From: Nostoc sp. UHCC 0870
Lineage (GTDB): Bacteria; Cyanobacteriota; Cyanobacteriia; Cyanobacteriales; Nostocaceae
Direction: 5' to 3'
Length of the DNA stretch: 64,000 nucleotides
NCBI RefSeq assembly: GCF_022063185.1
Contig: NZ_CP091913.1
Location: 4,228,001-4,292,000 of the forward strand
The notes beneath the pieces were generated by a model. That model saw only the letters and a list, made by a program, of their open reading frames with translations, searched no databases and had not been told where the DNA came from. Below are positions 44,412 through 51,975 of the stretch, in pieces (the stretch's first letter is position 1; each line of letters begins with the position of its first letter). The position numbers and the translations under genes were made by a program.

Positions 44412-44819
44412 CTAACTGGATAAGTTATCCAAGTTCGTATCTAAGTTGGTTGGCTGTTCTGCTGGTGGACTGGGTTGGTATGTGTCTATGCTTGTAATCC
44501 GCTCTAGATGCTGGCGACGTTTTTCTATGTTGGCTTTTTGAATGCCAGTCAGAACCATTTCAGGTAAAAATTCTGTAACTTCCTCGGCAATGTGTTCTCT
44601 GACAGTCATAATTCGTAAGGCCAAATCTGGCTGCTCACTAAAAAGCTGCTCAATATATGCTTCTCCGTCCTGAATTTTACCTGCGGAGAAGTTTTGCAGC
44701 CAATATGCCAACGGAGGATTAGTTTCGCTCAGCTGTGCCAGAACCGTCCTTAGTGCCTGATAAGTCAGGTAACTTTGGAGAGTCTTGGCTGTGTCTTTCG
44801 CAATTTGCTTGAGATCCAT
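44412..44819 (-). CDS. rbcX: Rubisco assembly chaperone RbcX
   Basis: 135 residues, all-helical. MDLKQIAKDTAKTLQSYLTY and QALRTVLAQLSETNPP form the peptide-binding groove that holds the C-terminus of RbcL. The C-terminal tail (about 105-135) is unstructured. It lies between rbcL and rbcS as in other Nostoc/Anabaena strains. Confidence 0.96.
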   Translation of the reverse strand: MDLKQIAKDTAKTLQSYLTYQALRTVLAQLSETNPPLAYWLQNFSAGKIQDGEAYIEQLFSEQPDLALRIMTVREHIAEEVTEFLPEMVLTGIQKANIEKRRQHLERITSIDTYQPSPPAEQPTNLDTNLDNLSS

Positions 44820-44903
44820 GCTTGACCCAGCCCCTCTAAAGTATGAAGTACAAAGGATGAAGAGATTTTTGTTTAACCTTCATCCTTACACCTTCAGGCT
44901 TTA

Positions 44904-46334
44904 TCAGACGGTATCCATTGCCTCAAACTCGAACTTGATTTCTTTCCACAGTTCGCAAGCAACGGCTAGTTCAGGAGACCACTTAGCCGCTTCGCGGATA
45001 ATGTCGTTACCTTCACGAGCCATGTTACGTCCTTCGTTACGAGCTTGGATACAAGCTTCCAGAGCTACGCGGTTAGCGGTTGCACCAGGAGCGTTACCCC
45101 AGGGGTGACCAAGTGTACCACCACCAAATTGTAGTACGGAGTCGTCACCGAAGATTTCTACCAACGCGGGCATATGCCATACGTGGATACCACCGGAAGC
45201 AACTGCCATTACACCAGGCATAGAAGCCCAATCTTGGGTGAAGTAGATACCGCGAGACTTGTCTTGCTCAACGTAGTTTTCACGCAACAGGTCAACGAAG
45301 CCCATTGTGATACCACGTTCACCTTCCAATTTACCAACAACTGTACCGGTGTGAATGTGATCACCACCAGACATCCGCAGGGTTTTAGCTAATACACGGA
45401 AGTGAATACCGTGGTTCTTTTGACGGTCGATAACGGCGTGCATCGCACGGTGAATGTGCAGCAAAATACCGTTCTTACGACACCAATGAGCCAAGGTGGT
45501 GTTAGCTGTGAAACCTGCGGTCAGGTAGTCGTGCATGACGATGGGCATTTTGAGTTCTTTAGCGTACTCAGCCCGTTCCAGCATTTGTTCGCAGGTAGGT
45601 GCGGTGACGTTCAAGTAGTGACCCTTGATTTCGCCGGTTTCTGCTTGTGCTTTGTGGATTGCTTCTGCTACAAACAAGAAGCGATCGCGCCAACGTTGGA
45701 AAGGTGCGGAGTTAATGTTTTCGTCGTCTTTGGTGAAGTCCAAACCACCACGCAAACATTCGTATACAGCACGTCCGTAGTTTTTAGCAGACAGACCTAA
45801 TTTGGGTTTGATTGTACAACCCAACAAAGGACGACCGTATTTGTTTAATTTGTCACGCTCAACTTGAATACCGTGGGGAGGACCTTGGAAAGTCTTCAGG
45901 TATGCTACGGGAATCCGTAAGTCTTCTAGACGCAATGCGCGCAAAGCTTTAAAACCAAATACGTTACCTACAATAGAGGTCAACATATTGGTGACAGAGC
46001 CTTCCTCAAACAAATCTAGAGGATAAGCAACGTAAGCGATGTATTGGTTATCTTCGCCTGCAACTGGTTCGATGTCGTAGCAACGACCTTTGTAGCGATC
46101 TAGGTCGGTAAGTAAGTCTGTCCATACAGTGGTCCAAGTACCAGTGGAAGACTCAGCAGCTACAGCAGCACCTGCTTCTTCTGGTGGAACTCCGGGTTGG
46201 GGAGTCATCCGGAAAGCAGCAAGAATATCTGTATCTTTAGGTGTGTAATCAGGTGTGTAATAAGTTAGTCTGTAATCTTTAACCCCGGCTTGATACCCAG
46301 ATTTAGCCTGAGTTTTCGTTTGAGCGTACGACAT
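44904..46334 (-). CDS. rbcL: Ribulose bisphosphate carboxylase large subunit
   Basis: 476 residues, form IB. The carbamylated Lys is in GGLDFTKDDENI, and the loop 6 and C-terminal phosphate sites are in SGGIHVWHMPALVEIFGDDS and FGGGTLGHPWGNAPG. It fixes CO2 onto ribulose bisphosphate in carboxysomes. GGAAGG precedes ATG 46334. It is the first gene of the operon with rbcX and rbcS. Codon choice is that of a highly expressed gene, so long open frames on the opposite strand are only shadows. Confidence 0.99.
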   Translation of the reverse strand: MSYAQTKTQAKSGYQAGVKDYRLTYYTPDYTPKDTDILAAFRMTPQPGVPPEEAGAAVAAESSTGTWTTVWTDLLTDLDRYKGRCYDIEPVAGEDNQYIAYVAYPLDLFEEGSVTNMLTSIVGNVFGFKALRALRLEDLRIPVAYLKTFQGPPHGIQVERDKLNKYGRPLLGCTIKPKLGLSAKNYGRAVYECLRGGLDFTKDDENINSAPFQRWRDRFLFVAEAIHKAQAETGEIKGHYLNVTAPTCEQMLERAEYAKELKMPIVMHDYLTAGFTANTTLAHWCRKNGILLHIHRAMHAVIDRQKNHGIHFRVLAKTLRMSGGDHIHTGTVVGKLEGERGITMGFVDLLRENYVEQDKSRGIYFTQDWASMPGVMAVASGGIHVWHMPALVEIFGDDSVLQFGGGTLGHPWGNAPGATANRVALEACIQARNEGRNMAREGNDIIREAAKWSPELAVACELWKEIKFEFEAMDTV

Positions 46335-46659
46335 ATTTATCCTTCCAAGATGTCACTCTTTTTATTTATCAAACCACGTTTTGTGTAAATTTTTCTCACG
46401 TTCACTCTACCTGACTATCAGCAAGGAGAAAAACAGGAAAATTATTTTACTAATCGCTACCTTCGCGCTAGGCAGAAAGTATGACTTATATCCCTGAATT
46501 CCAGATGATTTAGGAAATTGGGCTAGTTTTCACAAATTTCCGCCCACACTTTCCTGATGTCTTCCTGATTTACGGGAAACATTGAACAGGAGAGAATTTG
46601 CTTGACGCAATATCCAGTAGAGTGATGAGCGAAAGATCAAAATTGCACACCGCGTAATT

Positions 46660-46675
46660 TGTAACTTGTCTCACA
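46660..46675. promoter_or_regulatory. Candidate NtcA (BifA) binding site upstream of rbcL
   Basis: TGT-N10-ACA (TGTAACTTGTCTCACA) fits the TGT-N9/10-ACA pattern reported for BifA/NtcA at nitrogen- and carbon-related promoters of Anabaena, including rbcL. It is 326 bp upstream of the rbcL start. The match is short and could be chance. Confidence 0.4.
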
Positions 46676-46964
46676 ATATATCAAGAAATTGCATAAGTTA
46701 AACTTTGAAAGTTTTTAACTTATTGATTTGAATTAGTTATTACACAAATAGTTAAACATTTTGTTACGATGACTTTACAAAAGTATTCTTTAGCTGTAGA
46801 GAGTGCTGAGTAGTGAGTTGTGTTAGCGGTAGCGCGGCGTTTAGCCGGTGTTGATTGAATTTTGTAGCTGGCTTTGCTACGCAACGCTACCGCGAACTCT
46901 GGAAGAGTATTTTGCATTTTGAACGAAATTTGGGGGTTTAAGTCCCCTACCTGTATAGGCAGTG

Positions 46965-47001
46965 CGTTTTGTGTCGGGGATTTAGACCCCAACACAAAAC
47001 G
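46965..47001. repeat. Palindrome with GGGGATTTAGACCCC core
   Basis: CGTTTTGTGTCGGGG pairs with CCCCAACACAAAACG with one mismatch. A related palindrome is at 54562-54596. These are dispersed elements. Confidence 0.75.
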
Positions 47002-47138
47002 TAATTACGTTAGCGTAGCGGTAGCGAGTCCGCGAGCGTCATTGCGAATTGCGAATTGCGAATTGCCAAGTTCTACCTGTTTAAAAACTACCAACTCCGG
47101 GAAAACTGAGATCAATTGTTAGCTAGCCAGTTTAGGCA

Positions 47139-48260
47139 ATGGCTATAGGTATTGTCTCTCAAGGGAATTTCGCCGTGGTATTATTTCAAAAGCAGACTAG
47201 TTTACTCATTACTTCAATGTTGTTGGGGTTAATGGTTGTGCCAAATATTTCAGTTAAGGCACAAACAACCTCTAAGGTTGATTCTGTTAATCCTTCTGAC
47301 TTAGCCCCTTCTTATCCTGCAACTGCGCCACCGCCACGAGTCGCTCCCTTACCTGATGAACGGGAGTTGGAAGAGCGTTCAGTAGAAACTGATTATCGCG
47401 TTAGTAACTTACTAGCAGATTTTGCAGGTAATCTTTGGGTAGGTTCTTGGCGGGGATTATCTCGCATTGACCCTAAAACGGGGAAAATTTTGGCGCGTGT
47501 TAGTCTACCTAATACTGCCATTGGTGCTTTAGCGCAAGATAAAGTAGGGCGGTTGTGGGTAGGTAGTTATGAAGGGTTGATACGAGTAGAACCGCGTACT
47601 AATGAAATTACAGCCCAGAATTTATTTTTGCCTTCCAAGCGGGTTTTGTCATTGCTTGTTGACAAGCGGGGTTATTTGTGGACTGGAACTGACAATGGTT
47701 TGGCTTTAATTAGTCCTGACCAAGGTTTAATTATGACCACACTTAAGAATTTGCCTGGTGTGAGTGCCAATACTCTAACTTTAGATGCTGATGGTCAACT
47801 GTGGGTGGGAACTTTGGATGGTTTAGTGCGAGTTAATACCGCCAGTGCGTTGATAATGAAGCGAATCAACGATTTACCGGGGACGACAGTACAAGCTTTA
47901 GCTATTAGTCCAGAAGGGTTGATTTGGGCGGGAATGCCTAATAATTTACTAGTAATTAATCCCAAAACGGGGATAGTGTTGCGGTCTGTGGCTCGATTGC
48001 GAGGTAAGAATGTGACAGCCGTTCGTTTTGCTCAAGATGGTAGTGTGTGGGTAGGGACTCACAATGGTTTGTTACGATTAAATCCAAATACAGGCGCGTT
48101 GTTGGATGAAGTAGCGGGACTTCCCTCTAGTCGAGTGCTTACACTTGTACCCGATGTTGCCAATAAATTATGGATTGGCACAAGTGAAGGTCTAGCTTGG
48201 TTAATGCCGACTATGAAGAGTGCAAAACCTCATCTGGCTTTCAGTCGTGCTGTGAAATGA
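47139..48260 (+). CDS. Exported two-component-regulator-type beta-propeller protein
   Basis: 373 residues. An N-terminal membrane or signal segment (SLLITSMLLGLMVVPNISVKA) is followed by a Pro-rich linker and about seven propeller blades of about 41 residues with the pattern LWVGTxxGLxRxxPxTG, for example GNLWVGSWRGLSRIDPKTGK and GQLWVGTLDGLVRVNTASA. The fold matches the sensor part of hybrid histidine kinases, but no kinase domain follows. Ligand unknown. Confidence 0.82.
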   Translation: MAIGIVSQGNFAVVLFQKQTSLLITSMLLGLMVVPNISVKAQTTSKVDSVNPSDLAPSYPATAPPPRVAPLPDERELEERSVETDYRVSNLLADFAGNLWVGSWRGLSRIDPKTGKILARVSLPNTAIGALAQDKVGRLWVGSYEGLIRVEPRTNEITAQNLFLPSKRVLSLLVDKRGYLWTGTDNGLALISPDQGLIMTTLKNLPGVSANTLTLDADGQLWVGTLDGLVRVNTASALIMKRINDLPGTTVQALAISPEGLIWAGMPNNLLVINPKTGIVLRSVARLRGKNVTAVRFAQDGSVWVGTHNGLLRLNPNTGALLDEVAGLPSSRVLTLVPDVANKLWIGTSEGLAWLMPTMKSAKPHLAFSRAVK

Positions 48261-48333
48261 GGGAACAGGTGACAGATGACAGTTCTCTCCTGTAACCTAC
48301 AACCTGTAACCTGTCACCTGTAACCTGTAACCT
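48250..48333. repeat. Tandem repeat ahead of panB
   Basis: Units CTGTAAC and CTGTCAC repeat about eight times between 48260 and 48333, running right up to the panB start codon, so the repeat forms the panB ribosome-binding region. Confidence 0.85.
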
Positions 48334-48335
48334 CT

Positions 48336-49106
48336 ATGGCAATTACTACCCAGCAATTAATTCAATTCAAACAACAGGGACGTGCAATTGTGGCGTTGAC
48401 GGCATGGGATTATGCGATCGCTCATATCCTCGATGCGGCTGGTGTAGACTTAATCCTGGTGGGGGACTCGATGGCGGCGGTTCTGGGGTATAAAAATACT
48501 CTGCCAATTACTTTAGAAGAAATGCTGCACCATGCCAAAGCTGTATGTCGGGGGGTAAAACGTGCTTTGGTGGTGGTGGATTTGCCGTTTTTGACCTATC
48601 AAGAAAGTATCCAACAAGCAATCCGCTCGGCTGGACTGGTATTAAAGGAAACAGGAGCGCAAGCCGTCAAATTAGAAGGTGGTTATCCCGCAATGGTGGA
48701 GACGGTAACGCGGTTGGTGCAGGCGGGAATTCCGGTGATGGGTCATGTAGGTTTGACACCGCAGTCAGTACATCAGTTGGGTTTGCGACAACAGGGGAAG
48801 ACTGAGGAAACAGCCAACAGAATTTTAAACGAAGCGATCGCACTAGAGCAAGCGGGTGTATTTGCGATCGTTTTAGAGCATATACCCGCAGATTTGGCAA
48901 TGCAGATTACACAAAAACTTACCATTCCCACAATTGGTATTGGTGCAGGTTCTCATTGTGATGGTCAAGTTTTAGTCACTTCAGATATCCTGGGATTATC
49001 AGAAAAACAACCACCATTTGCCAAAGTCTATACAAATTTACGGGAGACAATCACTAAAGCTGTACAAGATTACGCCACAGAAGTACGCGATCGCAAGTTT
49101 CCATAA
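48336..49106 (+). CDS. panB: 3-methyl-2-oxobutanoate hydroxymethyltransferase
   Basis: 256 residues of the ketopantoate hydroxymethyltransferase family: TAWDYAIAHILDAAGVDLIL, VGDSMAAVLGYKNTLPITLE, AVKLEGGYPAMVETVTRLV, GIPVMGHVGLTPQSVHQLG and IGIGAGSHCDGQVLVTSDILG. It adds a hydroxymethyl group from methylene-tetrahydrofolate to ketoisovalerate in pantothenate synthesis. The start is preceded by repeats, not by a clear Shine-Dalgarno sequence. Confidence 0.96.
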   Translation: MAITTQQLIQFKQQGRAIVALTAWDYAIAHILDAAGVDLILVGDSMAAVLGYKNTLPITLEEMLHHAKAVCRGVKRALVVVDLPFLTYQESIQQAIRSAGLVLKETGAQAVKLEGGYPAMVETVTRLVQAGIPVMGHVGLTPQSVHQLGLRQQGKTEETANRILNEAIALEQAGVFAIVLEHIPADLAMQITQKLTIPTIGIGAGSHCDGQVLVTSDILGLSEKQPPFAKVYTNLRETITKAVQDYATEVRDRKFP

Positions 49107-49155
49107 CAGATGCAGTTAACCGTCATCAGTCATCAGTCAACCATCAACAGTTATT

Positions 49156-49881
49156 ATGGTTCTACAAATCAGCCCTACTGAAAAAAAGTTAAATGTTACG
49201 TGGGAAGCACTCCCAAGTGATTTTATTTTACCTGACGACCCTGTGGAAAATATTCAGCAACCTCCTCTTGCAGCAGCACTGACAGATGCTTTAGGTTCTA
49301 ACGGACGCATTCAACCCGAAATGCTCATCGGCTCTAATTTTGGACTAGTAGCGACAGTTAATAAAAAAATCGTTGTCAAAGCACCTGATTGGTTTTATGT
49401 ACCGCAAGTACAACCTGTAGCAACTGATGTAATTCGTCGTAGTTACACACCCCATTTAGAAGGCGCGGCTGTGTCTGTGGTGATGGAATTTCTCTCAGAT
49501 ACGGAGAATGGAGAACTATCAGTACGCTCCAGTCCCCCATACGGTAAACTCTATTTTTATGAAAAGATTCTCCAAGTTCCCACCTACGTCACCTACGACC
49601 CCTACGAACCAATTTTAGAAGTACGGTGTTTGCAGGATGAAAAATATGTTTTACAGCCACCAGATACTAACGGGTATTTTTGGATTCCTGAGTTGGAGTT
49701 ATTTCTGGGAATTTGGCAAGGTGAAAGACTTTGCCAAACTATGAATTGGCTACGGTGGTGGGATGGAGCAGGAAATTTATTATTGTGGAGTAGCGAACAA
49801 GCAGAGCAAGAACGTCAACGTGCGGATAGATTAGCTGCTAAGTTGCGTGAGCTAGGTGTTGACCCGGATGCGATCGCCTAA
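49156..49881 (+). CDS. Uma2 family (DUF820) endonuclease-like protein
   Basis: 241 residues of the large cyanobacterial Uma2/DUF820 family with a PD-(D/E)XK-like core: APDWFYVPQVQPVATDVIRR, AAVSVVMEFLSDTENGELSV and KLYFYEKILQVPTYVTYDPY. The C-terminal coiled-coil tail EQAEQERQRADRLAAKLREL is typical. A nuclease role is proposed for the family, but biochemistry is lacking. Confidence 0.82.
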   Translation: MVLQISPTEKKLNVTWEALPSDFILPDDPVENIQQPPLAAALTDALGSNGRIQPEMLIGSNFGLVATVNKKIVVKAPDWFYVPQVQPVATDVIRRSYTPHLEGAAVSVVMEFLSDTENGELSVRSSPPYGKLYFYEKILQVPTYVTYDPYEPILEVRCLQDEKYVLQPPDTNGYFWIPELELFLGIWQGERLCQTMNWLRWWDGAGNLLLWSSEQAEQERQRADRLAAKLRELGVDPDAIA

Positions 49882-49970
49882 TGCTATCAGGGAATAATTA
49901 ATTATAGACTCCCTGTGGCAGCAAGTATGCGATCGCTAATTAACAGCAGGGAAAATCAACACCAAATTGC

Positions 49971-50825
49971 ATGAAGCAGCAAAAGAATCAATTCAGCCAT
50001 CTTACGGCGATTGAAAGAAACTACCTGTCATTCCCTGCACAGTTTTTATTAAATCAAAATCTACTACAAGGCAAAATATTAGATTTTGGTTGTGGCTTTG
50101 GTAATGATGTTAAATTATTACAACAAAAAGGCTTTGATATTACAGGCTATGACCCTTACTATTTTCCCCAATACCCTCACAATAAATTTGATACGATAAT
50201 TTGCTTTTATGTTTTAAATGTTTTATCTCCTGAAGAACAAGCGAATGTGATGATGGAAGTAGCCCATTTATTAAAACCAGGAGGTAAAGCTTATTATGCT
50301 GTTAGACGAGATCTGAAAAAAGAAGGTTTTAGAGAGCATTATGTGCATAAAAAGCCTACATATCAATGTATTGTAAAACTCCCCTTCAATTCCATTTATC
50401 TAGATGAAATGAGGGAATTATATGAATATATTCATTACAATCATCAGCGACATTCAGATAATTATTGTATATTTTGCAATCCACGTAAAAATCTAAATTT
50501 ATTAACTGAATCAGCAACAGCCTATGCAATTTTAGATGCTTATCCTATCAGCAAAGGACACGTTTTAGTAATTCCTAAGCGTCATGTGAGTAATTATTTC
50601 GAGTTACCCTTTCCAGAACAATCTGCGTGTTGGTTAATGGTGAATAAAGTTCAAGAAATTATTAAAGCTGAATTCACACCTGATGGTTTTAATGTAGGGA
50701 TGAACATCAACCGCGCTGGAGGGCAAAATATTATGCACACCAGTATTCATATCATCCCTCGTTACCAAGGTGATAGTGTTGGTGTAAAAAGCGGTATTAG
50801 AAATGTTATTCCTAAAAAGAAATAA
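49971..50825 (+). CDS. Methyltransferase-like/HIT-domain fusion protein
   Basis: 284 residues. Residues 25-125 are a methyltransferase-type domain (LQGKILDFGCGFGNDVKLL, FDTIICFYVLNVL). Residues about 160-284 are a HIT domain (NYCIFCNPR, ILDAYPISKGHVLVIPKRHV, GFNVGMNINRAGGQNIM). The histidine triad reads HTSIHIIPR in place of HxHxHxxPR, so the middle His, the nucleophile in active HIT hydrolases, is Ser. The HIT half is likely non-catalytic or has changed chemistry. It starts at ATG 49971 with AGCAGGG upstream. Confidence 0.85.
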   Translation: MKQQKNQFSHLTAIERNYLSFPAQFLLNQNLLQGKILDFGCGFGNDVKLLQQKGFDITGYDPYYFPQYPHNKFDTIICFYVLNVLSPEEQANVMMEVAHLLKPGGKAYYAVRRDLKKEGFREHYVHKKPTYQCIVKLPFNSIYLDEMRELYEYIHYNHQRHSDNYCIFCNPRKNLNLLTESATAYAILDAYPISKGHVLVIPKRHVSNYFELPFPEQSACWLMVNKVQEIIKAEFTPDGFNVGMNINRAGGQNIMHTSIHIIPRYQGDSVGVKSGIRNVIPKKK

Positions 50826-50844
50826 GTAATACCAATTGAATTAG

Positions 50845-50895
50845 ATATGTAATAGCCCCTCCTCGCTGGCGGGGAGGAGGGGGGTGGGGTTCTTG
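50845..50895. repeat. Dispersed GC-rich palindrome
   Basis: CCCCTCCTCGCTGGCGGGGAGGAGGGG forms a short hairpin, the same class as 10600-10640. It may also serve as a terminator between two convergent genes. Confidence 0.7.
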
Positions 50896-50917
50896 TACCT
50901 CACTGAATCGAGAAACC

Positions 50918-51289
50918 CTATCTATTATTGTCTTGGAGTTCGTTAGCACTTCTCTTAGCTGTATCCGAGTACACAGAACCCCATTGCTTTAAAGCTTCGC
51001 CAGATTCTTTAGCAATTCTTTTAGCTCTTTCACCAGGAGCATCTTCCGTTTGACGCGCTTCTTTATTCCATTCTCCTGTGGTTTTGGGTCTATCAGCATC
51101 ATCCTGATGTACAACTTTGTCCAGCCTTCTGATTACAGTATCGCGGCTACGTCCAGAATCAATGTTAGAATTTAAGCTTGTTGTTAGCACTAAAAAACCA
51201 ACTAAGGCAATAGCAAAAAATCGCTTAAATTCAAAGGTTTGAGATATAAACTTGATCAGATTAATTGCCTTAGTAAATAAATTCTTCAT
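50918..51289 (-). CDS. Small membrane-anchored protein of unknown function
   Basis: 123 residues. One hydrophobic segment near the N-terminus (FFAIALVGFLVLTTSLNS) is followed by a very hydrophilic tail rich in Asp, Arg, Lys and Glu (DDADRPKTTGEWNKEARQTE). GAGTGTAAC lies ahead of ATG 51289. No family recognised. Probable role outside the cytoplasm, unproven. Confidence 0.65.
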   Translation of the reverse strand: MKNLFTKAINLIKFISQTFEFKRFFAIALVGFLVLTTSLNSNIDSGRSRDTVIRRLDKVVHQDDADRPKTTGEWNKEARQTEDAPGERAKRIAKESGEALKQWGSVYSDTAKRSANELQDNNR

Positions 51290-51657
51290 TGTTACACTCC
51301 ATTAATTGAAGGTGAATGATTTTCAAATTGGCAGAAATGTATTGCTTAGTTAATAAGCTTAACTAGGGATGATATTCAGTAAAAGCATATTGCTGATATT
51401 GCCAATTTAGCTGCCATGCACTATTTAAATTTAGAGATAAAAAGCGAGTTATTCATCTAACAAAAGTTAGAAATTATTTTATAGATTAAGGAAGTTTTTT
51501 AAACCTACTTTATATAGTAAGTAAGTCGGTTTTAATATTTCAAAGTATGTTAAGAAATTTTAATGTAGGGTGTGTTGTCGCACAGCGCAACGCACCGTCA
51601 ACAATTCAAGGTACGTTAGCCTTGACACGCCACTATAATTTAATGTTTACTACACCC
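51290..51657. other. Intergenic region with a short palindrome
   Basis: About 370 bp. 51566-51632 contains 'gtagggtgtgttgtcgc' and 'aacgcaccgtcaa', a dispersed repeat class. No gene is supported. Confidence 0.5.
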
Positions 51658-51975
51658 TTAAGATTGAGCAAATACATTTGCTTGTTTAACTTGTAATAAA
51701 TCTAATTCTCGTGCAAATATTTCGTCAATCGGTAACATTTGACCATCTGTAGTCATAAATTTATGATCTTTTGTCGCCCGAATAATTGACCCATCTTCTA
51801 AGCAATATTCAAACACTTCTTGTTGACCGCGATTATGCCACTGAGCAATGGTTTGAGTATAAACAGTGCCATTGCTATCAACAGTATATACTGTACATTC
51901 AATTTGTTTTTCTACAATCTTGCCAATGGGTAAAAAGCCATATTCAACTGTTAAAATTTCCGTTTCATAACTTAA
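51658..51975 (-). other. N-terminal half of a DnaE-type split intein
   Basis: 106 residues starting at CLSYETEILTVEYGFLPIGK. The nucleophilic Cys1, the block B RATKDHKFMTTDGQMLPI with TxxH, and the end FARELDLLQVK are visible. Lys70, Met75 and Met81, which are reported as accelerating residues in the fast Npu-type inteins, are all present. The tail (QANVFAQS) is a few residues longer than in the Npu protein. Confidence 0.93.

Larger units (their letters stand above)
46335..47138. promoter_or_regulatory. Long rbcL upstream region, with repeats at its far end
   Basis: About 800 bp between the divergent rbcL and beta-propeller genes. The half next to rbcL (46335-46760) lacks repeats and should carry the rbcL promoter; long leaders are known for rbcL in Anabaena. 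The far half holds a GAGTGCTGAG piece (46800), GC-rich repeats (46830-46900) and a palindrome. No gene is supported. Confidence 0.6.

Noticed and set aside
45174..45800. Genes on the strand opposite rbcL
   Set aside because: Shadow frames produced by the strong codon bias of rbcL; no family features.
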